DNA from: Bacillota bacterium
Lineage (GTDB): Bacteria > Bacillota > Clostridia > Peptostreptococcales > Anaerovoracaceae
Assembly: GCA_019420305.1 (NCBI GenBank)
Contig: JAHZHL010000003.1
Coordinates: 1 to 64,000 of the forward strand
Length of the DNA stretch: 64,000 nt
Direction of reading: 5' to 3'
This document shows, piece after piece, positions 16,762-25,431 of this stretch. The number at the start of each line of letters is the position of its first letter. Within the stretch, counting starts at the first letter, position 1. The position numbers and the translations under genes were made by a program. A model generated the notes under the pieces. The model saw only the letters and a program-made list of their open reading frames with translations. It was not told the DNA's origin and made no database searches.

Positions 16762-18135
16762 ATGGTTCATCAATATAAAATGAACGGCTATAATATCGTC
16801 TTAGACGCGGAAAGCGGCTGCGTACATACGGTGGACGATGTTGCCTACGATATTATCGAGCTTTATGAAAAAGTCCCTAAGGAAGAAATAATCCGGATCA
16901 TTACAGCCCGCCACGGAGTTTCCGCTGAAGATGTGACGGAAGTCATGGAAGATCTGGAAACCCTGCGAAAGGAACAGAAACTGTTTACAAAAGATATGTT
17001 TTCCGGACAGGCCGATCTGTTCAAGCAGCGCCAGTCGGTCGTCAAGGCTCTGTGCCTTCATGTGGCCCACGCCTGCAATATGACCTGCGGCTATTGTTTC
17101 GCTGGAAAAGGCGAATACCATGGAGAGAAGGCCCTTATGAGCTATGAAACGGGGAAGAAGGCTCTGGACTGGCTGATCGAAAACTCCGGTTCCCGAAAAA
17201 ATCTGGAGGTTGACTTTTTCGGAGGGGAACCGCTGCTGAATTTTGACGTGGTCAAAAAGCTCGTGGCTTACGGCCGTTCCCGGGAAGAAAGCTGCGGGAA
17301 AAAATTCCGCTTTACCCTTACAACCAATGGTCTGCTTCTTACCGATGAAGTAATTGAGTTTGCCAATCGCGAAATGAGCAATGTGGTCATCAGCCTGGAC
17401 GGAAGAAAAGCGATCAACGATCGGATGCGCAAAACCCATGAGGATGGCGGAACCTACGACACCATCCTTCCAGCCTTTCAAAAGCTGGCCCGCTCCCGCG
17501 ATCAGAAGGACTATTATGTCCGCGGAACCTATACCCATTATAATACCGACTTTGCCAGCGATGTGCTCCACATGGCGGATCTGGGATTCAAGGAACTCTC
17601 CATCGAACCGGTGGTTGCTCCTCCGGACGCGCCTTACGCCCTTACAGAGGAGGATCTGCCGAAACTGCTGTCCGAATACGAGCGTCTGGCCGGCGAAATG
17701 CTGGAACGCAAGCGTGAGGGAAAGGGCCGCGATTTTACCTTTTATCACTACATGATCGACCTGACCGGAGGCCCTTGTATCGTAAAACGGATTTCCGGAT
17801 GCGGAGTGGGCACCGAATATCTGGCGGTCACACCTTCCGGTGATTTTTATCCGTGCCACCAGTTCGTGGGAGATGAAAAATTCCTGCTCGGAAATGTATA
17901 TGATGGGATTACAAACGCCTCTGTATGCGATGAATTTAAAGGCTGCAATATCTATTCCCATGAGGAATGTAAAGACTGCTTTGCTAAGCTTTACTGCAGC
18001 GGCGGCTGCGCGGCCAACGCCTACCATACCACGGGCGCGATTACCGGAGTTTATGATTTTGGATGCCAGCTGCACAAAAAAAGAATCGAGTGCGCGATTA
18101 TGCTGAAAGTTGCGGAGATGTGTGAAGAATGGTAA
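16762..18135 (+). CDS. scfB: SCIFF peptide maturase (radical SAM/SPASM ranthipeptide synthase)
   Basis: The 457-residue cytosolic enzyme installs thioether bonds in SCIFF peptides. Residues 1-80 form a small winged-helix leader-binding region of the kind seen in such maturases (starting VHQYKMNGYNIVLDAESG). The radical SAM cluster motif is ACNMTCGYCF (Cys105, Cys109, Cys112). The C-terminal SPASM region holds the auxiliary-cluster cysteines, from GCGVGTEY through FYPCHQF, CKDCFAKLYCSGGCA and DFGCQLHKK. Length and motifs match characterised family members such as CteB. It overlaps the lysO-like gene by seven bases. The precursor lacks both residues of the usual cross-link, so the enzyme's product here may differ. 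Confidence 0.96.
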   Translation: MVHQYKMNGYNIVLDAESGCVHTVDDVAYDIIELYEKVPKEEIIRIITARHGVSAEDVTEVMEDLETLRKEQKLFTKDMFSGQADLFKQRQSVVKALCLHVAHACNMTCGYCFAGKGEYHGEKALMSYETGKKALDWLIENSGSRKNLEVDFFGGEPLLNFDVVKKLVAYGRSREESCGKKFRFTLTTNGLLLTDEVIEFANREMSNVVISLDGRKAINDRMRKTHEDGGTYDTILPAFQKLARSRDQKDYYVRGTYTHYNTDFASDVLHMADLGFKELSIEPVVAPPDAPYALTEEDLPKLLSEYERLAGEMLERKREGKGRDFTFYHYMIDLTGGPCIVKRISGCGVGTEYLAVTPSGDFYPCHQFVGDEKFLLGNVYDGITNASVCDEFKGCNIYSHEECKDCFAKLYCSGGCAANAYHTTGAITGVYDFGCQLHKKRIECAIMLKVAEMCEEW

Positions 18136-19046
18136 CGATTGCAATTATGGTTCTGGGAATCGGGATCGGACGGATCTTTCCGGCCGCTCATAAGGGGAAA
18201 AATGAGCGGCTGCAGCTTGTGTGCACACTGCTGCTTATTTTCTCGATGGGCGTCACTTTGGGCGGACGGGACGGATTCTTTTCGGAACTGCTCTTTTTAG
18301 GCGCCCGGAGTTTTCTGTTTTTCGTGTTTCCCACCGCGTTTTCCATTGCGGCCGTTTACTTATTAACCAGACGGTTTATGGGGCAAGGGGATCAAAAGAA
18401 AGTCTCTCGCGGAATTCCCGAAGATACGTCTGATACGCCAAAAAGGAGCGATCCTATGGTGCTGATGGCTCTTGGAGCGTTGATTCTGGGGATCATCGGC
18501 GGAGCATTCCCTGCTGTCTCCCGTATTCTGTCGCCTCTGACCGCCTACTCCCAGTGGATTCTTTACCTTTTGATGTTTTCTGTCGGCATCAGCGTTGGAC
18601 TTCACAAGGGGATCCTGGCTGAAATCCGCCGACATCACATTAAAATTCTGGTAATCCCCCTCGGAATCATCATCGGTTCACTGGCCGGCGGACTCCTTTG
18701 CGGTCTGATTATGCATTATCCTCTCAACCAGGCGATTTCGGTCGCCGGCGGGCTGGGCTGGTACAGTCTGTCCGGAGTCGCGATCGGCAGTTTCGCCGGT
18801 GTAAAGCTTGGGAGCATCGCCTTTTTAAGCAATCTGATTCGGGAAATCGGCGCTTTTTTTATGATTCCGTTTCTCTCCCGCCATTTCAACAGCTATACCT
18901 GTATTGCTCCGGCGGCGGCTACCAGTGAGGATACCACTCTGACTATGATTATTCGCCACACCAACGAGGAAACCGTTGTGTTTTCCGTTCTTAATGGGAT
19001 CCTCTGCTCTGCCTTTGTTCCGGTACTCATTTCACTGTGTTATTAG
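18129..19046 (+). CDS. lysO: LysO-type lysine exporter
   Basis: The 305-residue integral membrane protein has about eight to nine hydrophobic segments and the LysO motifs: GIGIGRIF at the N terminus, LLIFSMGVTLGG, the second-half LYLLMFSVGISVGLHKG, LGWYSLSGVAIG and a C-terminal SEDTTLTMIIRHT segment. Characterised members export L-lysine and toxic analogues. The usual two-part architecture is joined here by a charged cytoplasmic loop (about residues 80-108). Its start overlaps the maturase stop, so translation is probably coupled to it. Whether that is functional or just a local arrangement is unknown. Confidence 0.9.
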   Translation: MVTIAIMVLGIGIGRIFPAAHKGKNERLQLVCTLLLIFSMGVTLGGRDGFFSELLFLGARSFLFFVFPTAFSIAAVYLLTRRFMGQGDQKKVSRGIPEDTSDTPKRSDPMVLMALGALILGIIGGAFPAVSRILSPLTAYSQWILYLLMFSVGISVGLHKGILAEIRRHHIKILVIPLGIIIGSLAGGLLCGLIMHYPLNQAISVAGGLGWYSLSGVAIGSFAGVKLGSIAFLSNLIREIGAFFMIPFLSRHFNSYTCIAPAAATSEDTTLTMIIRHTNEETVVFSVLNGILCSAFVPVLISLCY

Positions 19047-19070
19047 GAGACGCTTCTTTGCGTCTCCTAA
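19043..19070. terminator. Hairpin between lysO and recQ
   Basis: A perfect 11-bp stem (19043-19053 with 19060-19070) with a 6-base loop overlaps the lysO stop codon and lies nine bases from the recQ stop. No clear T-tract follows on either strand, so it may work mainly as a barrier or RNA stabiliser between the convergent genes. Confidence 0.45.
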
Positions 19071-19079
19071 CGAATCCGA

Positions 19080-20900
19080 TTAATTCTTTTGGATTTCTTC
19101 CAAAAAAGCTTGCCCGTACTTTTTAAATTTGACTTCTCCCACGCCGGAGATCTCCAGCATTTCCGCTTTTGTCCGCGGTTTTTTCGCGCACATTTCTTTC
19201 AAGGTCTTATCGGAGAATACCACATAAGGCGGTACGCTCTGGGTTCTGGCGATTTTCGCCCTCAGCGCTCGCAAAGCTTCAAACAGCCTCGGGTCTTCCG
19301 CATCATAAACCGCTTTGCCGCCTTTCGCCCTCCGAACAGCCGGTTCTTTTTCTTTGGGGATTTTCATGGTCACGGTTTCCTGCCGTGCCATAACCACACC
19401 CGCTTTCGGCCCCACCTGCAGAACACTGTAACGGTCGTCACTCTGAAGCAAATATTCGTTCAGAAGCAGAAAGTCCGCGACCTGGCGGAGATAACGGACG
19501 GACTTATCCGACTCGCTGCCGTAATAATCATTTTCATCCAGATGATATCTTCTGACCTTTTCCGTATCATTTCCATGAACCGCGTCCAGAACGACAACAA
19601 GCCCGTACCGCTCTCCGCTGCTGTCCACGCAGCCGATGATATGCCGCGCGATCCTTGTAATATCCCTTTCTTCAAACTGTGTCAGACAGTTGATGCAGTT
19701 GCCGCAGTACCCTGGAGATTTTTCTCCGAAATAGCGGAGCATATAGTTTCTGAGGCACTCGTTTGTGTGGCAGTAAAAGGTCATTTTTTTCAGCCGCTGA
19801 CGGTCTCTCTCCCGAATCAGCTCCCGTTCTTCCTCATCCAGATCCTCATTTTCATTATCCTTTTCAATGAAAAACTGATTCGTCACTACATCCTTTCCGC
19901 CGTAAAGCAGGATACAGTCGGCTTTTTCCCCGTCTCGCCCGGCGCGCCCCGCTTCCTGATAGTAACTTTCCATGTTTTTCGGCATGTTGTAATGAATGAC
20001 AAAGTTGACATTGGATTTGTCGATTCCCATTCCGAAAGCATTCGTAGCAACCATAATCGGTTTGACGTCATAAATAAAGTCGTCCTGATTCTGGCGCCGC
20101 TCCTCATCGGAAAGCCCCGCATGATAACGGGTTGCCGCCACACCTTCCGCGCAGAGGCGTTCGCAGACCTCTTCCACCAGCTTGCGGGTCAGACAGTAGA
20201 TAATGCCGCTTTTCTCCGGATGTGTATCGATGTAATTCTTAACCACGCTATATTTGTTTGCCGGTTTCTGAACTGAAAAAAACAGATTTTTCCGGTCAAA
20301 TCCGGTTGTCAGAACGGTAGGATTTTTCAGCCGCAGAATCCGGATCACATCCTCTTTTACCTGGCTCGTGGCGGTGGCCGTAAAGGCGCTGAGAATCGGC
20401 CTTTTTTCAAGCTCTCTGACAAAGTCCAGGATCTTCAGATAGCTGGGTCGGAAATCCTGCCCCCACTGGGAAACGCAGTGGGCTTCATCGACAGTTATCA
20501 TTTCGATATTTACAGATTTGGCAAACTCTAAAAATTCCCGGTTCATCAGCCGTTCAGGAGCCACATAGATAATCTTGTAGGTTCCTTTTTTCGCGTATTC
20601 CAATGCTTTGCGATACTGCCCCGGGGTCAGGGAGCTGTTGAAGTAAGCGCCCCGGATTCCCGCCTCTTTCAGCGCCGCCACCTGATCCTTCATCAGCGAG
20701 ATCAGAGGCGTAATCACCAGTGTGATTCCCTCCATCATAATCCCCGGAATCTGATAGCAGATGGATTTCCCCGCTCCGGTGGGCATGATCCCGAAAGTAT
20801 CGCGTCCTTGTAAAATACTGTCGATTAAAAGCTCCTGCCCCTCCCGGAAGGAGTCATAGCCAAAATATCGCTTTAATACTTCGTATTTATTATCGTTCAT
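19080..20900 (-). CDS. recQ: ATP-dependent DNA helicase RecQ
   Basis: RecQ unwinds DNA 3' to 5' in recombination and fork repair. The 606-residue product has Walker A MPTGAGKSICYQIPG, the DEAH motif VDEAHCVSQWGQDFR, the motif IV-VI region with GMGIDKSNVNFVIH and QEAGRAGRDG, the RQC zinc site (CHTNECLR then CGNCINC), and a C-terminal HRDC domain (about the last 80 residues). I placed the start at 20900 rather than at the upstream ATG at 20936, because GAGGCG precedes it and a -10 box covers the upstream ATG. It is a single-gene unit convergent with lysO. Confidence 0.96.
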   Translation of the reverse strand: MNDNKYEVLKRYFGYDSFREGQELLIDSILQGRDTFGIMPTGAGKSICYQIPGIMMEGITLVITPLISLMKDQVAALKEAGIRGAYFNSSLTPGQYRKALEYAKKGTYKIIYVAPERLMNREFLEFAKSVNIEMITVDEAHCVSQWGQDFRPSYLKILDFVRELEKRPILSAFTATATSQVKEDVIRILRLKNPTVLTTGFDRKNLFFSVQKPANKYSVVKNYIDTHPEKSGIIYCLTRKLVEEVCERLCAEGVAATRYHAGLSDEERRQNQDDFIYDVKPIMVATNAFGMGIDKSNVNFVIHYNMPKNMESYYQEAGRAGRDGEKADCILLYGGKDVVTNQFFIEKDNENEDLDEEERELIRERDRQRLKKMTFYCHTNECLRNYMLRYFGEKSPGYCGNCINCLTQFEERDITRIARHIIGCVDSSGERYGLVVVLDAVHGNDTEKVRRYHLDENDYYGSESDKSVRYLRQVADFLLLNEYLLQSDDRYSVLQVGPKAGVVMARQETVTMKIPKEKEPAVRRAKGGKAVYDAEDPRLFEALRALRAKIARTQSVPPYVVFSDKTLKEMCAKKPRTKAEMLEISGVGEVKFKKYGQAFLEEIQKN

Positions 20901-20934
20901 TATCTGCGCCTCATTTTTTATTACATTTTTTTCC

Positions 20935-20963
20935 ATAATACATCAAAAACGAAACCTGCGCAA
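20935..20963 (-). promoter_or_regulatory. Promoter of recQ
   Basis: On the minus strand TTGCGC (20963-20958) and TATTAT (20940-20935) are 17 bases apart. The -10 box overlaps the first possible ATG of the open frame, which supports the downstream start at 20900. Confidence 0.65.
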
Positions 20964-21033
20964 GACCGTTTTGCAGATTAACATAAATTTAAGAATCTGC
21001 CAGAAACTTTCTCAAAAATTAACGAAATCTTAA

Positions 21034-21062
21034 TTGAATTCCGGTGAAAATAGGTTTATATT
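21034..21062 (+). promoter_or_regulatory. Promoter of the PHP-domain gene
   Basis: TTGAAT (21034-21039) and TATATT (21057-21062) are 17 bases apart, 34 bases before the TTG start. Confidence 0.6.
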
Positions 21063-21096
21063 AAAAGTGTGAAAAAAAGAAAGCTGGTGTTGCACA

Positions 21097-21870
21097 TTGA
21101 AATTTGATTTACACTGTCACACGAAGGAAGGTTCCATTGACTCCAAAGTATCGGTGGAACGTTATGTTGAGCTTTTGAAAGCCAAGGGCTTTGACGGGTT
21201 TATGATCTCGGATCATAATTCCTACAAGGGATGCCGTACTTGGGATCATATAAAAAACAGACCGGAATATCGGGATTTTGTGGTGATTCGCGGAGTCGAG
21301 TACGATACGAAAGACGCGGGACATATTCTGGTAATTATGCCCGATAATTTATATCTTCCGATTTTAAACGTCCGCGGTATGACATTAAAGCGTCTCCTTA
21401 AAATCGTACATCGGTTCGGCGGGATACTCGGTCCAGCCCATCCTTTTGGCGTAAAAAGTTCCAGCGCCATGTATTTTAAAAAGATGAACATGGAGTTGAT
21501 CGAACGGTTTGATTTTATCGAAACATTCAACACATGCGAATCCGATCGGTCCAACGAACTTGCCAAACAGCTGGCGGAAAAATACGATCTCCCCACTTTT
21601 GGAGGATCGGACGCCCACGAGGAACGTTATGTAGGCATGGCGGAAACGGTATTTCACGATGTGATTACCTGCAACAACGATTTAATTCACGCGGTAAAAG
21701 CCCGGCATCCAATTTATGCCGGCGGCTTCGTACGCGAAACGACTGTAAAAGCAAAACGGAAGGAACATTGGACCGGAGTTTGGGGCTTCAAAATTTACAA
21801 CCGCGGTCTTGCGAAATTGATTTCCCCCTACCGGAAGTACCATCACATGAAGCTTCCTTTCCGCTCATAA
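21097..21870 (+). CDS. PHP-domain metal-dependent phosphoesterase-like protein
   Basis: The 257-residue cytosolic protein has the four PHP motifs: FDLHCH at residues 3-8, ISDHNSY (about 38), GPAHPFG in the middle and GGSDAHEERYVG near residue 170. These bind two or three metal ions and act in phosphoester hydrolysis; histidinol phosphatase and nucleotide phosphatases belong to the fold, but the substrate here cannot be named. The start is a TTG with a weak GGTG upstream; no better start exists. It is a single-gene unit with its own promoter and terminator. Confidence 0.85.
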   Translation: MKFDLHCHTKEGSIDSKVSVERYVELLKAKGFDGFMISDHNSYKGCRTWDHIKNRPEYRDFVVIRGVEYDTKDAGHILVIMPDNLYLPILNVRGMTLKRLLKIVHRFGGILGPAHPFGVKSSSAMYFKKMNMELIERFDFIETFNTCESDRSNELAKQLAEKYDLPTFGGSDAHEERYVGMAETVFHDVITCNNDLIHAVKARHPIYAGGFVRETTVKAKRKEHWTGVWGFKIYNRGLAKLISPYRKYHHMKLPFRS

Positions 21871-21896
21871 TTCGGCAAAAGTATTTTTATCCATTT

Positions 21897-21943
21897 AAAA
21901 GACTGTCTCAGGATCTCTGGGAGATACCTGTAGACAGTCTTTT
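21897..21943. terminator. Bidirectional terminator after the PHP gene
   Basis: A long interrupted stem pairs 21897-21908 with 21932-21943, 21909-21912 with 21927-21930 and 21913-21917 with 21921-21925. T-rich ends occur on both strands (TTTTTTT on plus), so it serves the PHP gene and the convergent metallo-hydrolase gene. Confidence 0.88.
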
Positions 21944-21955
21944 TTTCATTGTGCT

Positions 21956-22888
21956 TTATTCCTTTTCTTTCTTCAGGCTTTTCAGCAGTGTATGCACAAT
22001 GTGCTTTGAGTTAATCTGAAACGCTTCATAGGGCTGCTCCTGCGCCTTCATAGGCGTCCAGTATTTTTCCAGATACTTTTCCAGGATTTCATCCTCGTTC
22101 AGCCCTTCCTTTACATACTCCGCCAGAACCTTTCGTTTGTCCTGCACTTCCTTTTCAAACAATTCCCAGTAGGTATCGTTAAAATCTTTCGGAAGCAGTC
22201 CGAAATGGGGGAGCACGATATGCTCCGCGCCGCAGTTTCTGCATTTCTCAAAAGCCGCCATCGCGTCTTCATAACGCTTGAGGATCGGCGTATGGATATA
22301 GTCCAGGCGCTCCAGGATTCCGGTGCTTTCGCTGGCAAACAGAATACTGTCCGGCTCCAGAAGAAAGCTCAGAGAGCAGTCCGTATGCCCCTTGGTTTCC
22401 AGCACAAGGAATTCCCGTTTTCCCAGCGAAATCCGCTCTCCTTCCCGGATAACCCGATCCACAGACAGTCCCTCTGTAAGAATCTCCGCGTCCGATCCCG
22501 GCTCGTATTCTTCTCTCGCGTTTTCGCCCAGTTCTTTCATCAGCTTCCGCGCTCCGGGGCGAAGCAGAACATCCTTCGCGTGCTCCGCCCCCAGGGTCAC
22601 CGCCTCCGGATAAGCCTTTTTTACATAGGGAAGCGCTCCGATGTGATCATAGTGGCTATGGCTGAGCAGTACATAATCCAGCTTCCTGCCATCCAGCTCT
22701 CTTCTGAGATTTTCAACCATTCTGTTGCCGCAGTAAGCCATACCGCAGTCTAAAAGCGCAGTCCTTTCCTCCCCCAGAATCAGAATCGCCTCTCCTCCCC
22801 GTCCGGCTGTCACCCTGCGGATTCCCTCAGGGAAGGCAAATCTATCGTAACCGCTCCCAAATACATCTAAAAATTCTTTTTGTTTCAT
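21956..22888 (-). CDS. Metallo-beta-lactamase-fold hydrolase
   Basis: The 310-residue protein has the metal-binding motif LSHSHYDHIGA (His77, His79, Asp81, His82), the downstream KGHTDCSLSFLL His and the later IVLPHFGLL His, so both zinc sites look intact. The C-terminal third (about residues 215-305) is helical and not part of the core fold. There is no signal peptide. The family includes glyoxalase II and many unassigned hydrolases; I cannot name a substrate. It has its own promoter and lies 87 bases before the stop of the ABC gene on the same strand. Confidence 0.85.
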   Translation of the reverse strand: MKQKEFLDVFGSGYDRFAFPEGIRRVTAGRGGEAILILGEERTALLDCGMAYCGNRMVENLRRELDGRKLDYVLLSHSHYDHIGALPYVKKAYPEAVTLGAEHAKDVLLRPGARKLMKELGENAREEYEPGSDAEILTEGLSVDRVIREGERISLGKREFLVLETKGHTDCSLSFLLEPDSILFASESTGILERLDYIHTPILKRYEDAMAAFEKCRNCGAEHIVLPHFGLLPKDFNDTYWELFEKEVQDKRKVLAEYVKEGLNEDEILEKYLEKYWTPMKAQEQPYEAFQINSKHIVHTLLKSLKKEKE

Positions 22889-22924
22889 CGCCTGCTTTAT
22901 CTCCGTAATTTCTTGATGATTTCC

Positions 22925-22953
22925 ATCATACCACTAAAAATCGGGAAAAGCAA
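22925..22953 (-). promoter_or_regulatory. Promoter of the metallo-hydrolase gene
   Basis: Minus strand TTGCTT (22953-22948) and TATGAT (22930-22925) are 17 bases apart, with TGG extending the -10. It lies 37 bases upstream of the start codon and separates this gene from the ABC pair. Confidence 0.6.
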
Positions 22954-22975
22954 GAAAGCCGCGCGGATGAGGAGT

Positions 22976-25429
22976 CTAATTGATGTCTGTTCTGCTCAAG
23001 ATCGCGGCCGGCCGCTTTCTCATGGTACGAAATACCGGGAGCAGTCCGAAAACCAGGTTAAATCCGTAAAGCAGCAGCAGGCACAATCCGATCACCTTGC
23101 CATTGATTAAAAACAGATTGGAAAATATGGTGTACCCGGAAATCTTATCCAGAATATAAGCCATAAAGAGGAATCCCGGAACACTGGCCATGGTCGTAAT
23201 AGCGAGGATTTCCCCCAGAAACATTTTATAGATATCCCTTTTCTTTACGCCGATAGCGCGGTACACACCCACTTCCTTGACTCTGGACAAAAAGGAGGCC
23301 CGGATAATCAGGAAAATCTCAATAAAGGAGACTGCCAGAACAACGCCCGCCATAATCAGCGAAGAACGAATGGAGGACCACAAGCTGTCCTTATATTCTT
23401 TTTTGCTTTCCGCATAAGTATCCTTTACATTTACCTGCTCTTCCTGCAGCCGCATCATGGCTGCCTCCTTGTCCGCCGTCTCTTCCCCCGGGCAGACGGT
23501 AATATTGGGCTTGGTGTCAATCAGGTTGTATTTGACTGCTTTGTTTGTAACCAGCATAGCACCGCTTGCGGCAGGATCCGAGTAATACCCGGTCACCTTC
23601 AGCTTGTGTCCGTTCACCTGCCTTGGGATCTCTTTGTTTAAAGGCATTTCCTCCGCGTTTTCCTCAGGAACCGCCACTTCATACAGCGCCTGCGGCCATC
23701 TGCCTTTTTTCAGAGACACATCCCCCTTTTTCAGACGATAATCCAGCAACGCAGGTTCGCCGCTTTCATCCGTCATCTCTCCGTACATGGCCATCTCCGG
23801 ATCTTCCGGCACATTTGCCAGGAAATTGATGAAAATGCCCCGATCCGCGTAAATACACGGACTTGTCTTGTCCGTAATTCCCACGATTTTCATATCCGGC
23901 ATATTGGGCACGGTAACCGTCTCATCGAGAAAATCCCGGGCAGAAGCGAAGCCGGCCATCTTGGTAGACTGATCCTCCACCGCCCTTTTCAGAACCATTT
24001 TGTCGATCGCCACTTCACGCTTGTTTTCCGGAAGACGTCCCCAGGCCAGATCCGAATCGCGAAGTTTTGCCGAGTCTGAAAGGGAGCCGGTAAAGACCGC
24101 CGAGTATTCCTGCAGCTGATAATAATCCCGATAGGGCATAATAAGGGAAACACTCCCATCTCCCGGTATCAGATATTCAAAGTCTCCGTTTCTCTCATAA
24201 TTCAGATAGTCTTTTACCCGCACGTTGGGATCCTCAATGGTCAGATAGGACTTATCCGCGGTCACAAACTCGTCGTCTGTAATATCCAAAACCCCGAAGA
24301 TATTGCTCACCGCGTAGGTAATGAACATCGCGGAAATCAGAAATCCCAGCAACAGGATTTTTTTGAGAACCGGATAACGGAACACCGTTTTAAATCCCTT
24401 TGTAATCATGGAAACTGGACTGATAATGGAAGCGTAGCGGCGGCGTCCCGCAGCTTCGAGTTTTTCGCGGTTGATACTGTTTTTCAGCGCTTCCTCTTTT
24501 GTCAGCTCCCGGTAATGATCATCGATCAGCTCTATACTGGAATGTTCGTCGACGATTTCCACCCGGTCCCCTTCCGATTTTGTCTGAATATAGATATTTC
24601 CTCCCCGCACGACAATATTGAGGGCGGCGGGATCTCCGCTTTCGTTGTACAGATCAATCTGGTACAAGTCGGTTTTCAGCCGTTTATGATCCCGAATGTC
24701 CTTAAGGTAAATCTTATTTTCCATACGGTAATCCAGATGATCCCCGTGTTCGTTTTTTTCATCCGATACCACTTTTCCGTCCCGGATGCGGATGATTCTG
24801 GAAGCGTAAAAATTTGCCAGATTTTCCTCATGGGTCACCAGCACTACCAGTTTGTCCCTGGCGATGGAATGAATCATATTCATGACTTCGATGGTGTTGC
24901 GGCTGTCCAGATTTCCCGTCGGCTCATCGGCAATGATGATCGCGGGATTTTTGACAATGGCTCTGGCGATGCCGACCCGCTGCCGCTCTCCGCCGGACAG
25001 CATGTCCGCGTAACGGTTCCGGTACCGGTACATCCCCACCTTCTCCAGAACATAGTTCACTTTTTCCTCGATCTCTTTTTTGTCCTTTACACCCACCATT
25101 TTCAGGGCAATGGCCACATTGTCAAAGACCGTCATATTGTCCACCAGATTGTAGTTCTGGAAAATATATCCGATATTCAGATTCCGGATCTGATCGATTT
25201 TAGCAGATCGGCGCCTTGTAATCCGCTGCCCGTTAATATAGATTTTTCCGCTGCTGACCTTGTCCAATCCTCCGATGGCATTTAAAAGGGTCGTTTTCCC
25301 GCAGCCGGAAGGTCCCAGCAGGGCAACCAGTCCCGACCCGCCCAGCTCCAGGGAAGTGTTGTTGATTACATGAAGTTCATTTTTCCTTCTGCGATTAAAA
25401 TATTTATTTACATGTTCCAGTTTTACCAT
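22976..25429 (-). CDS. ABC transporter, fused LolD/MacB-type ATPase and FtsX-type permease (second of pair)
   Basis: The 817-residue protein joins an N-terminal ATPase to a permease. The ATPase (about residues 1-225) has Walker A GPSGCGKTTLLN (39-50), signature LSGGERQRVGIARA and Walker B IIIADEPTGNLDS. A charged linker leads to a first membrane helix (about 350-375), a large extracytoplasmic domain (about 385-680) and three C-terminal helices with the FtsX-type SRVKEVGVYRAIGVKKRDI motif. This is the MacB/LolCDE-like mechanotransmission type, usually moving lipids, peptides or antibiotics across or out of the membrane. It starts two bases after the stop of its paralogue, and the two probably form a heterodimer. 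Confidence 0.88.
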   Translation of the reverse strand: MVKLEHVNKYFNRRRKNELHVINNTSLELGGSGLVALLGPSGCGKTTLLNAIGGLDKVSSGKIYINGQRITRRRSAKIDQIRNLNIGYIFQNYNLVDNMTVFDNVAIALKMVGVKDKKEIEEKVNYVLEKVGMYRYRNRYADMLSGGERQRVGIARAIVKNPAIIIADEPTGNLDSRNTIEVMNMIHSIARDKLVVLVTHEENLANFYASRIIRIRDGKVVSDEKNEHGDHLDYRMENKIYLKDIRDHKRLKTDLYQIDLYNESGDPAALNIVVRGGNIYIQTKSEGDRVEIVDEHSSIELIDDHYRELTKEEALKNSINREKLEAAGRRRYASIISPVSMITKGFKTVFRYPVLKKILLLGFLISAMFITYAVSNIFGVLDITDDEFVTADKSYLTIEDPNVRVKDYLNYERNGDFEYLIPGDGSVSLIMPYRDYYQLQEYSAVFTGSLSDSAKLRDSDLAWGRLPENKREVAIDKMVLKRAVEDQSTKMAGFASARDFLDETVTVPNMPDMKIVGITDKTSPCIYADRGIFINFLANVPEDPEMAMYGEMTDESGEPALLDYRLKKGDVSLKKGRWPQALYEVAVPEENAEEMPLNKEIPRQVNGHKLKVTGYYSDPAASGAMLVTNKAVKYNLIDTKPNITVCPGEETADKEAAMMRLQEEQVNVKDTYAESKKEYKDSLWSSIRSSLIMAGVVLAVSFIEIFLIIRASFLSRVKEVGVYRAIGVKKRDIYKMFLGEILAITTMASVPGFLFMAYILDKISGYTIFSNLFLINGKVIGLCLLLLYGFNLVFGLLPVFRTMRKRPAAILSRTDIN

Positions 25430-25431
25430 GC

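Noticed and set aside
16801..18144. 447-codon open frame antisense to the SCIFF maturase gene
   Set aside because: It is a shadow of the maturase reading frame; the sense strand has complete radical SAM and SPASM motifs, and the antisense product has no recognisable domain.
20901..20936. Longer recQ with start at 20936
   Set aside because: The upstream ATG overlaps the -10 box and lacks an RBS, while 20900 follows GAGGCG.
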